This document shows positions 11,332 to 22,024 of a DNA stretch of 64,000 bases, piece by piece. The translations under genes were made by a program, and so were the position numbers. The DNA lies in contig OZ020521.1 in the NCBI GenBank assembly GCA_963971425.1, positions 6,961,519 to 7,025,518 of the forward strand, written 5' to 3'. The first letter of the stretch is position 1, and each line of letters begins with the position of its first letter. Origin of the DNA: Bryoerythrophyllum caledonicum. Taxonomy: Eukaryota > Streptophyta > Bryopsida > Pottiales > Pottiaceae. The notes beneath the pieces are model-generated. The model had not been told where the DNA came from and did no database searches. It worked only from the letters and a program-made list of their open reading frames with translations.

Positions 11332-12040
11332 TAGTGCCCGTTTTTTTTTTCAGGGAGTGAAAGTGGTTGTATTTCTTCCTCTAATGCTTTCCCTCACATT
11401 TTTTTTTGTTGGCTCTCTTGATTTTTTAAAGTTTTCATGTTCTTGTTCTCTTTGTTTTTGCACGGTTAGAGAAGATAGATCGATTTTCTCAAAATGCCCA
11501 TAACCACAGCAAAGAGAGTCTTGAGGGTTTGGAAAAAAAATTGGGCCAAATTTGTATGGTGCATTTCGACTTTTTTTAGCTCAAGTTAGAGAGCAAACAA
11601 TAGAAGAAGTTGAAATTGAAAGGATTGAAGGAAGAATTGTTCACGGTGAGGATTGTAAAATAATAGGGTCCTCAAATTAAAGAGTTTCTTCAAAGAAGAA
11701 GGTTGCCTCAAAGAAGAAGGTTACAAAAGTGGTAGTCAAAGTTGAAGGAGAGAAAATCAAACATGGTTGGATTTCAAGGTCCTTCCATTGATTGTGTTGA
11801 AGGTAGAGATGAAGCTTGATTTTGAGAGAAACCGCAAAAAACAAGGTAAATATTTAAACCCTAAACCCTAAATTTTGCAAAAGGTTTTAAGATTGTGAGG
11901 TCAGTTGGAGGCCAAATTTGAGGCTAAAAGGCCTTTGCCTTTGCCAGGGGTGCCCTTCCCTCCCTTTCCACTTGCATCAAGTCGGTCGGTGTTGAAATTG
12001 GGCCCTAGTCTCCTCCAATTCAACCAAGACACTCTCCACC

Positions 12041-12621
12041 TTAACCCCTACAGGACCAAGTGTCCATAAATGACAATTTGAAAGTTTGGTCAGATTCCTA
12101 TGATGCTAGTTTCTATCATTCCTCTTTGAAATTTTTATAGTAGAAGGGCAACACTAAAACTTCAGTTTCTAAATCCGACATTTAATGAAAAAGTTATAGG
12201 ATTTTCAATTTCTTTTGGGAAGAGTGGGTACGTTGGGTACCTCCAATTTTTTTTGCTAGGACCCTCTATTGAATGTGAGATTTTCAATTCTGGAAGAAAA
12301 CATTATATAAGTTCATATTGTCAAAAAAAAGTTCTTGTCTTTAGTGTAAAATAGCATACTAACCCAATCAAATATTTTCACACATTGCCGAGCAAGGGGG
12401 AAAAATAACTTTTTCTTGCACATCAAATGCTATAATTTTCAAATCCGTGCGGTGGATTGCAACAAAATTAATTATGGTATGTTCACATAGGAGTCTGTTT
12501 TAAGATCTTATGTCTAAAAGTGCAAAAGTTTACTTTAAAAATTGCTTTTCATGCCTCTTTATGATAGTGGCAGTTTTGGATTGGGTTTTCTTCTAAAATG
12601 CTTTGGTCCCTTAGGGGTTAA
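12041..12621. mobile_element. TTAA-bounded non-autonomous element, 581 bp
   Basis: TTAACCCCTACAGGACCAAG at 12041 and its near reverse complement CTTTGGTCCCTTAGGGGTTAA at 12601-12621 form inverted ends with TTAA outermost. A related, older copy occupies about 23795-25069 (shared interior near 12115-12200, e.g. GAAATTTTTATAGTAGA and GACATTTAATGAAAAAG). No transposase is encoded. It lies just downstream of the last recognisable Harbinger transposase motif on the minus strand, near or within the end of that pseudogene. Confidence 0.7.
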
Positions 12622-12739
12622 TGAAGAGAGATCCTACCTACCTCATTGGATGTATAATTGCACCCTTCTCTTTGTATTATCTAGATTATTGTCCTTGTTA
12701 GAGCTTCCTTACATGTGTTGTACTTGTTCTTTCACCTCT

Positions 12740-13660
12740 AGTTCCGATGAGCTTTTCTTCTAGGCAAACCATCCCCCTTTGCTTTGAATGGTGAATGAAA
12801 CCATGTCCGCATAGGATATGCATCATCACCAATAAATCTAAAGGGTAAAAATGAACCTCTCCTAGTCTTCTTCCCGATTTCTAATTTTTGAAATAAAGCC
12901 CAATCATAAATTCCTCCACCTCATCCAAAGTCATAGTCCTAGAATTAACAATCCACATCTACAACCCCTTGAAGTAAACATGAATAAAATAATTTTCTAC
13001 AATACTATGCGATATGATCATGAGATGGTGCTAGGATAGGAATATGGTTGCCATCTATTGCTCCTAATATGAGCCAAATGCCGTGCAAATGCCTCAAATC
13101 CGGAATCAATCTCCTTCATCCTTGTAAGTGTTGGTTTTTAAAAAACCAATACTCGTAAATGAATCCTAATTGCTTCACAGTATTCCCTCACAATCATCAA
13201 AAGTTGTATTCAATCCTTTCTCAAATAAAGCACTAATCATGACTAATGAATTCTTTCTTGCTATTCAAGAGAGCGTTATTGCAAGCCTATATTCAACGAT
13301 AATGCTTTCTCTATAATTTGTATTTTTTGTTTTCTCAAAATAGACCTCAAAAGATTAAATAAATACTTGAACGCAGATGAACTCATCCTCATTTGCTTTT
13401 GAAATTCTCTCTCCAAATAAGACCCCATAAGACTATGCTCCAAAACTCCTCCATACCTTTGAAATTGCCAACAAGGCCTTTTAAAATCCACCCTCTATCC
13501 TCCATAAATAATGCCATCATCATTTGGACTCTTTGTTGAAATATTGCAAGTTTTTGCAATGCCAAAATGCCCATTATTACATATTTCATGACCATGAAAA
13601 TTAAAAGTAGAACAAGAATACATTCCCTTTGAGAGGAATATCTCAAGAAAATTTATCCAT
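12740..13660 (-). pseudogene. PIF/Harbinger DDE transposase, degraded
   Basis: Reading the minus strand across several frames gives the landmarks of a Harbinger nuclease. A start region has EREFQKQMRMSSSAFKYL and NLLRSILRK (13300-13430). Then comes GAIDGNHIPILAP (13028-13066), the first catalytic Asp block, a QGVVDVDC block near 12950, and GDDAYPMRTWFHSPFK (12776-12826), which carries the second Asp block. Stops and frameshifts lie between them, so no intact protein is made. I see no companion MYB-like ORF. Confidence 0.75.
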
Positions 13661-13857
13661 TCATGTAATAAGAAATGATTAGAATCTTTGCAAATGGTAT
13701 GAAGTTTGGCCTTTCAACTTGGCCTTTGGAGCTTCACACCATGACCAGCCAAAGACTTCAATTTGGCCTCTCGCCATTGTTTTGGCCTCCCACCATTGTG
13801 TAGGTTGAAATTTTGACGGTTTGCCTCTCGACTCGGCTTGGTGTGAAGCGGCCCTAA

Positions 13858-14329
13858 GTTTATGTAAGTTTACTAAATTTGTAAAAATAAAAGTAAATAT
13901 TATTAAAGAAAATGCCACATGTTACCTCCTCCTAGGTATCACATGATGCCTATAGGCCTATTATTATGTAGAGTAGAGGATACTTGTGTAATTTAAGTAG
14001 AAAACATCTTTTAAACATTTGGAAAAGCAAACTCCTCAAAGAACAATGCAGACCAATGGCCTGCATGAATCAAGCATTCATTGGAGATAGTTTAAACCTT
14101 AAAAACAAAACAATCATAATATTGATAAATTTTTCAAATTTGATGCTTCTAAATTTATTATATAAAGATTTATAACCACTTAAGAATCAATATACACCTA
14201 AACTTGCCCTCCATTCCCATCCCCCATTTAACAACAATCATAAACCTCAACAACTTCATTACACCAAACAAGTTGAGACTCAAACACCACCCAATGTACT
14301 TCAAAAGAAAAAATGGTGACCCGATATGA
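13858..14329. other. Intergenic, nothing recognised
   Basis: AT-rich sequence between the Harbinger element and the next repeat. It has only short chance frames. Confidence 0.4.
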
Positions 14330-14947
14330 ATCCTTTACCGCCCAGGGATGTTTTTGGAAAAACCAAGATTGTGTTGATTTATTTCTTTGAACCGGATTCG
14401 GTGGAATTACAATGACTAATATCAATATCTAACCTTACAAAATTGAACTCAACCCATGACCTAAACTTTGGGGAAATATTTCACATCATCCAACGGTTGA
14501 TTGAATAGACTATAGTGTTTTAAGTTACCATACATTGGTAGTGAAAACTGGGGAATTTGAAGGATGTACTACTTTAACCATCAATAGATTCTTGCAAAAA
14601 AATAAGTTACTTTGAATTAGAGCAGTTCACATGTGCACTAGGCTAATAGCTCCGCATTGACACATCATACGTGAAGAAAATATTTACACACGATTATTGG
14701 TGATTTTCTTCGCTTTTTTCTACCCAATTGTACACAAAAATGTTCCAACCTTATACAAATCAAAACGGAAGTTTCGTATGTCAAGAGAGATCAAAAATCA
14801 CAAAACAATGAAGAATGTCTCAAAGACGAAGAAAAATCAAAATTAAAGACCAAAATCAATGTGCATGTGTGTGAAATACAACATAGTACGTGGCATAGTA
14901 TCCACTGTATTTTAGTGTATTTTGAGTTGTATTCCTAGCTTTTCCAG
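14330..14947. repeat. Truncated inverted copy of the 6133-6918 element
   Basis: CCTTTACCGCCCAGGGATGT at 14332 followed by GGAAAAACCAAGATT is the reverse complement of 6880-6917. The match continues, with divergence, to CTAGCTTTTCCA at about 14936-14947 (reverse of 6300). The other ~165 bases and the second terminus are missing. Confidence 0.65.
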
Positions 14948-15117
14948 GAAAGGCCTTCCGAACAACTGCTCGAAGTGGACCTAAAAGGACGGGGACCTAG
15001 AACCGCAACATCTACCCGAATCGCGCAGCATGTACGCGGGAGGAACATCCAGGCCCGCAGCTGAGTCACTCAATCCTCCCCCGAAAACGAAGAGCCCGAA
15101 ACGCAATCGCAGCCGCC

Positions 15118-15300
15118 CATCTCCATACGACGAATCTCAGCCTCTCATCTGACCGCTCTAGTACGACCCGGCTAAAACGCCATCGCAGCCGCTCATCGCA
15201 CCATCGCCGAACTTTTTTCCTAGACGCCATCGTAGCCGCTCATCGTGAGCCCCTTCAACCCAGCTGATCTTTTTTTCTAGACATCGTAGCAGTAATAGCT
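15118..15300. repeat. Short duplicated blocks upstream of the B3 gene
   Basis: CGCCATCGCAGCCGCTCATC near 15178 recurs as CGCCATCGTAGCCGCTCATC near 15223, with weaker versions around 15105 and 15280 (each followed by TTTTTTTCTAGAC). These lie in the presumed promoter/5' leader of the B3 gene (14948-15486), where nothing else is recognised. Confidence 0.5.
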
Positions 15301-15486
15301 CCACCGCCGAATAAGAAACACTGATCACGCACCAGTTTCGATGCGGAAATATCCTCGACTCAAAACCATCCGATCCGCGCATTTTGATCGGGTAGCGCCA
15401 GCCTTGGTCTTCGTGAGGGGGCTCTTGTGATCAGGTTTCGGTTTTGGAGCTGTCTCGATTCGGTTTCGGAGCGATTCGCTGCAGCT

Positions 15487-17425
15487 ATGGATGAGGGGAG
15501 GCAGCGGCCTGAGGGTGGGAGCGCGCTGCTGCCGTCGTGGGCTCACGTGGAAATGGTGATGGGAAGTGATCGCGAGCTGAGTAGCGGGAATTCGATCAGC
15601 GCTAGCACTAGCATGGAAGCGGGCGGCGCGCGGTGGAGCCCGAAGCGGAAGGGCGCGCGCGATGATCGTCAGCCGGGGACGGCCATGGTACGAGCTCGAC
15701 TCTTTTCGATGAAGAGAATGACTGATGAAGAGTGGTCTGTCATCTCATGTTCGAAGTAGTTTGAGAGGTCATGAATCTCCGCCGTTTAATTTTTTCTTCT
15801 GTGAGGTGCTTGTTTTGGTAGCTTTGCCTCACGTTGTGTCCGTACTTCGACATGAAATCTTGCAGCCGAGGCGGGCTGGGGCGGAGCATCGGCCAGGGTG
15901 GGGCCACAAGAACACTTCGGTTCGGTTGGGGACGATGGCGCTGGACCGAATGATGGCCATGTACGAGTCGCAGATCACGAACGACCACATTTTCGCGGCG
16001 AATCAGAGCCCGTCTGCTGCAGATTTAGGTCAGGATGGAGCTCTGTCGACTAGCGAGGAGATTCCTGGAGTGAATCGTACGTTGGTGGGGACGAGCTCCG
16101 ACCTCAAGAGGAAGCGCATGGAGCTTGCGATGTGTGAAGAGGCGGATCTGGTGCATGCGCGGACTCATAACTTTTAAGGATTTGGTTTTGGAAAACCATA
16201 CTGGTATGTTTTGGTGCTATTTTTGTGGAGTTTTTGTGCAGGGTGAGTCATGCGGTTGGAGTCACCCTTTGAAGCTGCTGGTTCGCAAGGGGCTCAGTGT
16301 GTCGGACGTCGGAGAGTTGGGCAGAGTCATTATCCCGAAGGCAAGTGATCTCTTTCATAATGTGCGCGCGCGTAGCTGGTTACGAGGTATAATGTTGGTG
16401 TTTGCAAGCAGATCCTGGTGATGAGATGAATTGATGTATTCTGCAAGCAGTCCCTGATTTCCAAAACAACCTGTAACGGCATTACATCTCATAACCAGCA
16501 GCTGGGGCAGCTTGTAAATAACTACATTTTATCTCATAGATTATAATGTTGTATGTTGCAAGCAGTAGAGATATACTGATGAAATATGCCAGCAGCCCCG
16601 GCTACTGGTAAATAAAATCAATAATGTATTTCTTTTACAAGCTGCTGATTATGAGATATTATGACGTGACTCCAGGTTGTTTTTGTAATCAGGGGCTGCT
16701 GGCACAATATTATGTCATGACAGACGAGTTAGGGCATCGTAGCTTGAGAGCGCAGCCCTTGATTCTGGGATATAATCAACCTTGTTACATAATTTTGTGT
16801 GCAGAGGTTTGCTGAATCCATGTTTCAGCATCTGGAGGCCAAGGAGGGAACTCTGCTGGAAATGGAAGATTACAACGGTTCGAAACGATGGTCCTTCCGA
16901 TTCAAGTACAAAATTACATCTTCCGTAAGAGTAAAGTTTTAACAGGAGAGAGTGTGATTTTGTGCTACTGTTTGGCGTTGATGAAATGCTCACGGAGATG
17001 TTACATCTGGGATTATAGATGGTGGACCAACAATAAGAGCCGGATGTACGTGCTGGAAAACACAGGTAGTCCATTACACGCTGCATTATCAGAATTTGAT
17101 ATATATTTCATAATTAGAGGTCTGACTGTAATTTCACTTCTTGCAGGAGAATTCATCAAGTATCACAGCTTGAAGGAACATGATATCTTTGCGGTGTATG
17201 AAGATAATGTGAAAAGACTGGTAAGGTCCGTCAGGTTTTGAAATATCGATTATACGTAATTTGGCGATTTAGCATCATTCTTTCGGTGTCTTCTCATCAA
17301 GTTGAAGATTTCAGGTAGTTCGTGGTCACAAGGGAACCGACTTGCATCCTATGCTTGATGATGACGTTCAAGGTAGCAACCCTGGAAGCTCCACCAAAGA
17401 AGAAGAATCATCACTGATAATCTGA
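15487..17425 (+). CDS. B3-domain transcription factor, FUS3/ABI3/LEC2 type
   Basis: Seven exons (15487-15687, 15866-16150, 16242-16340, 16805-16905, 17019-17065, 17147-17220, 17315-17425) join in phase to 305 aa. The N-terminal 165 residues are unlike known domains, with a basic SSDLKRKRMEL patch. The B3 DNA-binding domain spans about 171-275: LLVRKGLSVSDVGELGRVII, RFAESMFQHLEAKEG, SKRWSFRFKWWTNNKSRMYV, LENTG and DIFAVYEDN. The VLENTG segment points to the ABI3/FUS3/LEC2 clade, which binds RY (CATGCA) elements; the target here is an inference. The C-terminus is short and acidic (EEESS). The intron after 16340 starts with GC (GCAAGT), a GC-AG intron, and contains a foldback repeat. The donor at 16151 (CTG|GTGCAT) is the least certain splice site. 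Confidence 0.85.
16441..16708. mobile_element. Foldback MITE in the GC-AG intron of the B3 gene
   Basis: CTGCAAGCAGTCCCTGATTT at 16441 and following bases (AACAACCTG…, CATCTCATAACCAGCAGCTG to ~16503) pair with the reverse complement of 16640-16706 (CTGCTGATTATGAGATATTA … AATCAGGGGCTGCTGGC). Arms are about 65 bases with a ~135-base spacer that has its own partial arm copy. Confidence 0.6.
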
Positions 17426-18199
17426 GGCCCTCCTGGTAATATGACCATCAGTACTGTTGCTTGATTGTGTTCAAATGCTTTTTCCAAATCGGTTCGGTGC
17501 ATTTTTGCTACCTCATTCACACTCAGTAGAACGTGAGATGCTATAAACTTTGAAGATAGGGCTGGTGCTTAATGTTATGTAATGTGAATTACAGGTGCAG
17601 CGTTGGGGAAAGTGACATTGTGTTATTATACAAGCTCTCATAACTTGCAAGACTTTTTGGATGAGCTGCAACAAGGGCCAGCACTTCATACTACATGGTG
17701 TCACAACTCCACGTTTTGGACTTCTTGTAACATTATCCCGGAATCTATTAGGTAGATAACAGAATGATAACACACTTTTTAGTTGGCGATTGGGACCATT
17801 TTCAAGCCCATAATGGCAAGCTGAAGTCAATGTTCCTTCAAAATTTTGACACAGTTTCATAGAGGAATGCATCAAAGAATGCAACTATTGATGTATCATA
17901 GGGTTTAAGGTATCTTTATCGTTCTGCCAATTAAGCATCATAGGGTTATGTGACAGAAAAAGTCTCATGATATTTGAAGCCACTGAATAAACCAGCGACC
18001 CTCATACATCACATTTTAATATTAACAAGCCCTGCGAGTCCAACATTTGCGTAGTTTCTAATGTTATGTAAGCGAGTCATAACCGTAACACCACAAAAAA
18101 CAGTGCAAAACTGTCCTCCCTATAACACAAACCACCTCTCAGGCCACTCGAATTTATTCTCGAGCTACGAGCATAATAATAATAGTAATCTTGCACAAA
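17426..18199. other. Convergent intergenic region between B3 and ASL genes
   Basis: Holds the B3 3' UTR and, towards 18200, the ASL 3' side. Only short chance frames occur, and no repeat was recognised. Confidence 0.4.
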
Positions 18200-18204
18200 A
18201 GTAC

Positions 18205-18427
18205 CTGTCAAGATCATGTGGAAAGTTTATCGATCCAGGGCCTCATCTGCTCAGCACCTTGCACATAGCTTCTATCAACGTCCTGGCAAGATCATGTGAC
18301 GATATAAGTTCATCAATCCAGTGCTTCATCTGCGCAGCACTTTCTATCAAGATCATGAGACATTATCACGTTACAAGTTTCTCGACCCAGTACTTGGTCA
18401 TCTTTCTAGCTATATTACCTGTCAAGA
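18205..18427. repeat. Degenerate tandem copies of the ASL 3' coding end
   Basis: The ASL terminal coding stretch (about 18420-18470, containing GTCAAGATCAGATGG and CCAGTACTTCATCTGCTCGG) recurs in weakened form beginning near 18207, 18286 and 18347. Those copies read CAAGATCATGTGG … CAGGGCCTCATCTGCTCAG, CAAGATCATGTGAC … CAGTGCTTCATCTGCGCAG and CAAGATCATGAGAC … CAGTACTTGGTCATC. They lie downstream of the stop codon and would be in the 3' UTR. Confidence 0.6.
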
Positions 18428-21396
18428 TCAGATGGCGAGCTTCTCCATCCAGTACTTCATCTGCTCGGCGACGGGCGCAGCGCCGGTGGAGCCATACGAC
18501 CTGAACTTGGCGATGGAGTTGTCGACGCCCAGGAAGGTGTACACGTCGTCCTCAAACACGGGGTTGATCCTCCGGAGCTCCTCCAGCGACAGGTCCTGCA
18601 GCTCCACTCGCTTGCCCACCGCTATGGCGACGGCCTTGCCCACAATGTCATGCGAGGTGCGGAACGGAATCCCCTGGCATGATAGAATAATATTCATCAG
18701 GGTTGACCTTTCTGACGGCTACAAATACTTCAACTTGAGTTTCGAGACCGCCAAGCTCTTCCATTGACTGAACCACCACGCTCTTCTGCTGATCTCATGA
18801 CTATTTAGAGTGAAGAAAGAGTAGTGGTATCGTATTGAACCTTTGGGTGACTTCACAAAAAACTCTGGTCCAATCAAGGGAGAGCCTGGGAAGCAAAATG
18901 CAAGAGTGAAGTAGCGTTAGTGGTACCTTGTAGACAAGATAATCAGCCAAGGTTGTCGCATCAAGGTGCCCAGCGGGCAACGACTTCGCAATGCGTTCCT
19001 TATTGAAGGTGACATTCTGGGCGAACTCAGCAGTCACCTCCAGCACGGTGTTGATGGTTTCCACACTGTCAAACAGTGGTTCCTTGTCCTCCTGCAGCAA
19101 ACAACAAAGCAGCCTCCATCATCCATAAACTCTTGAAGAGAGGTTAGAAACTTGGAGAGGTTCAAAGGACAAGAGAACTCTGACTTCCACATAGAAACGC
19201 ACCTGGAGGTCGCGGTTGTAAGCCATGGGCAGTCCCTTGCACAGCACCAGGAGCGTGGTGAGGTCGCCGATCACGCGAGCCGACTTCCCGCGCACCAGCT
19301 CCATGGGGTCCGGGTTCTTCTTCTGCGGCATGATGCTGCTCCCGGTGGACACGGCGTCGCTGGGCGTCAGGAAACCGAACTCCTCCGACGCCCACAGCAC
19401 CCACTCCTCCGCCAGGCGCGACAGGTGAATCGCTATGATGGAGTTCGCACTCAGCAATTCAATCAAAAAGTCACGGTCTGCCACTGCATCCACACTGGAA
19501 AAGTGTGTGACAAGTTAGCGGAAGGATGGGCAAGTGAGGAAGTAAGCTATAATTTGAGTTCTTTGTGAGGATGCCCCTCTTTACTAATGATACTACTCTT
19601 TTCTCACTCTTAATAGCTATTTGATCGATGGTGATCTCTCAACTAGAATCCTTCAATGGAAGAGCTAGGTGGTCTTTAAACTCAAGTTAGAAGTAGTTTA
19701 GTCGCCTTTGAGAAGGGAGAAGGAGAGGTCAGGTGAATCTTAGCCGCCTTTCACCTCTTTGAGCTGATTATAGGCTGATTTTATTCATTTCAAATGAGGA
19801 AAGAGGTGGTACCTTTGCCTTACTTTACAAATAACTTAAATGTCATGTTGCGAGGGAGACATGGGCATTCACCTGTTGCGCAGGGGTGCGGCGAAACCGA
19901 GGGCTAGTGCGGTGTTGTGTCGGTCAATGGGAAGCCCAGTGCCAGCCAAAGCACACGCCCCCAGAGGAGAGAAGTTCAGCCGTGCTTGACAATCAGAGAG
20001 GCGAGAAGCGTCTCGCTCCAACTGCAATCCACCACCAAAAAACCAGCGCTACAGGTTCAGTATACCATGAGTTTCGACATCTTTTCTCATCGCTAATCAT
20101 TAAAATCAGCTCTGAATAGCTCCAGAATCAGCTCAAAGAGGAAAAGGCAACTAAGATTCATGGAACAACATGACCTCTTCTTCTTCCTTCTCAAATGTGG
20201 CTAAAACTACTTCTAACTTGAGTTTAGAGACCACCAAGCTCTCGATTGAGAGTGAGTACGATAAATTAGAAGAGGGGTTCTACTATTGAAACTTTAGGTG
20301 ACTTTACAAAAAACTCAAGTGAAATTCAGTGAAAACTATGCCATAAAGATATGCATTATGAGTACAAGCGACAAGTGGGCACTTACCATTTCCACAAACG
20401 CCAACAAAAGGTGTTGCAAAAGCAGTGGTTGTGCTCGCTGAAGATGGGTATAACCAGGGACCACCAGGCCCTCATTTTCGATGGCAAGCTGGACCAAGGC
20501 AACCTGCAAAAATGTCGCACTCGCATGAAACTACATGAAACTTAAACCTAACATGGGCAACCAAGAAAATAACCTCATCCTATACCTGCAAATGTTTGAT
20601 TCTTCTCAAGATGTTGTCGATAGCATCTCGACACCACAAGCGCACATCTGTAGCAACCTGAAACGCTTGAAACTCAGAGAATTTAGAGAAAGTTTGATCG
20701 AAGAAAGCAAAGCACATATCAAACATTTGGAAAGCTTGAAACTCAGAGAAATCTAGAGAAAGTTTGTCTACCAACTTGATACACACCTGGTCATTCCTAC
20801 TTCGAGCAGTGTGGAGCTTCTTTGCTGGTTCACCAACAAGTTCAATAAGCGCAGCCTCCACATTCATGTGCACGTCTTCTCTGTCCGCCCTCCATTCGAA
20901 CTTTCCGTCGTCGATGCGCTTCTCAATCTCCGCAATGCCGTTCAGAATCGCATCTCGGTCCTCATCAGTCATGATACCCTGCAAAAATCAACAACAGGGA
21001 GGTGATGCAAAAAGACATGATATGAGATGTGGAGGGAGGGCAAGGTTGTTTTGGTACCTGTTTGGCAAGCATGGACGCATGTGCGCGGCTTCCCATGAGA
21101 TCATGCTTGTACAGCTTCCAGTCGTAAGAAACGGACTGCCCGAACTTCTCCACGGCGGGAGTGACACCCTTCTCGAACCGGCCGCCCCACAGCTTCGCCT
21201 CCTTGGGCTTCTCCATGTCCTCCACCGCCGCCGTGCTGTTGTTGCTAGTGGCCTGCATGCTGCACTTCCGGGGAAATACAGCAGCCTTCACCAAAACGGA
21301 ATGCTTCTTCCAGAAAGAATTCGTGGATGATAATCCCACGAGATGGCCCTCCATCTCACTGAGAACTCCATTCCCGAGAAGACTCAGTTGCTGCAT
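18428..21396 (-). CDS. ASL: Argininosuccinate lyase, plastid form
   Basis: Eight exons (21396-21058, 20978-20787, 20657-20586, 20503-20387, 20021-19873, 19494-19203, 19091-18927, 18673-18428) join in phase to 523 aa, the size of plant ASL. The enzyme cleaves argininosuccinate to arginine and fumarate, the last step of arginine synthesis, in the chloroplast. Residues 1-60 look like a transit peptide; the mature part starts around [10 protein letters not shown]. Seen in order are TARSRNDQ (170s), the [11 protein letters not shown] and TGLPIDRH region, and the family signature [10 protein letters not shown] at 341-350, whose Ser pair includes the catalytic serine. The C-terminal [11 protein letters not shown] block is also present. 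Three introns contain copies of the GAAGAGCTTGGTGG MITE. Intron 3 (20658-20786) is 129 bases with no in-frame stop. The gene is divergent from the gene starting at 22025. Confidence 0.95.
18710..18840. repeat. MITE copy in the last ASL intron
   Basis: CTTGAGTTTCGAGACCGCCA and AAGCTCTTCC (18733-18765) followed by ATTTAGAGTGAAGAAAGAG match one arm of the GAAGAGCTTGGTGG family. Only one arm is clear. Confidence 0.5.
19650..19800. repeat. MITE arm in ASL intron 5
   Basis: GGAAGAGCTAGGTGGTCTTT near 19671 through CTCAAGTTAGAAGTAGTTTA, GAGAAGG…GAGAGGTC and CTCTTTGAGCTGATTATAGG is an inverted match to 20105-20250, which lies in the next intron upstream. The two copies face each other across the 149-base exon 19873-20021. 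Confidence 0.6.
20105..20260. repeat. MITE arm in ASL intron 4
   Basis: The inverted partner of 19650-19800. CAGAATCAGCTCAAAGAGG, ACCTCTTCTTCTTCCTTCTC, AACTTGAGTTTAGAGACCAC and CAAGCTCTC occur in the mirrored order. Together the two arms could pair in the pre-mRNA around the intervening exon. Confidence 0.6.
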
Positions 21397-22024
21397 TTAC
21401 AAGCCCGGAATGTGGAAGAGAAAACAACGCCTCTGGAAACCTACACCTGCATCACAAATGCCACATGCTCAATCCAAAATTACAAAGACTACCATCTCAA
21501 TCCAAACCTGAGTCGCACAAACCACACGCGCTCCGAAAACACAAACTCAGGAGACTTGCACCTCAACCATCTAACTAAACCCTACTCTCGCCAAATGACA
21601 TAACTCATGTCCACAAAACCCAAAACCCACCTCCAAAGCAAAACCGAGCTCTCTAAACGAAAAACCTCCCAAAGAAATGGACACTGCTTGAGCAACCTTC
21701 GGAATCTGGTCCAAGTGGAGGATGAAGCGAGAATCTAATGGATGATGAGAAGTGGCAGAACTTAGGCTGCCTCTTGGCGCAGGGTTTAGGAGCTGCCAAA
21801 CCGTGCCAATGGCCTATTTGTTCCAAAACCAAAAAAACCCACAAAAAAAGCGAAAAGATCCGAAGAAACCGAGAATTGGAGAAGAGTTTGGGACCCACTT
21901 TTGGATGGATGATGGCCACTACCCAGACGAGATGACGATGATGTTGTTGATTTGAGGGTTTATGCAGGGTTTTGAAAATGGTTTGAAGATTTTCCTGAAG
22001 GCGTTGTTCGCTGGGGTTTTAGCA
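21397..22024. promoter_or_regulatory. Shared divergent intergenic region (ASL / 22025 gene)
   Basis: ASL begins at 21396 on the minus strand and the next gene at 22025 on the plus strand, 628 bases apart, so both promoters and 5' leaders must lie here. No clear TATA box was identified for either gene. No other gene or repeat is recognised in it. Confidence 0.4.

Larger units (their letters stand above)
9993..13857 (-). mobile_element. PIF/Harbinger transposon, decayed, with TAA target duplications
   Basis: GGGCCGCTTCACACCAA starts at 9996 and its reverse complement TTGGTGTGAAGCGGCCC ends at 13854. The pair is flanked by TAA at 9993-9995 and 13855-13857, the 3-bp target duplication expected for PIF/Harbinger. 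The interior carries a degraded DDE transposase on the minus strand (12740-13660), a CTACACT-bounded insertion (about 10098-11331) and a TTAA-bounded insertion (12041-12621). Removing the insertions leaves about 2 kb. Confidence 0.8.

Noticed and set aside
15325..15546. Minus-strand frame opposite the B3 start
   Set aside because: Antisense shadow of the GC-rich first exon.
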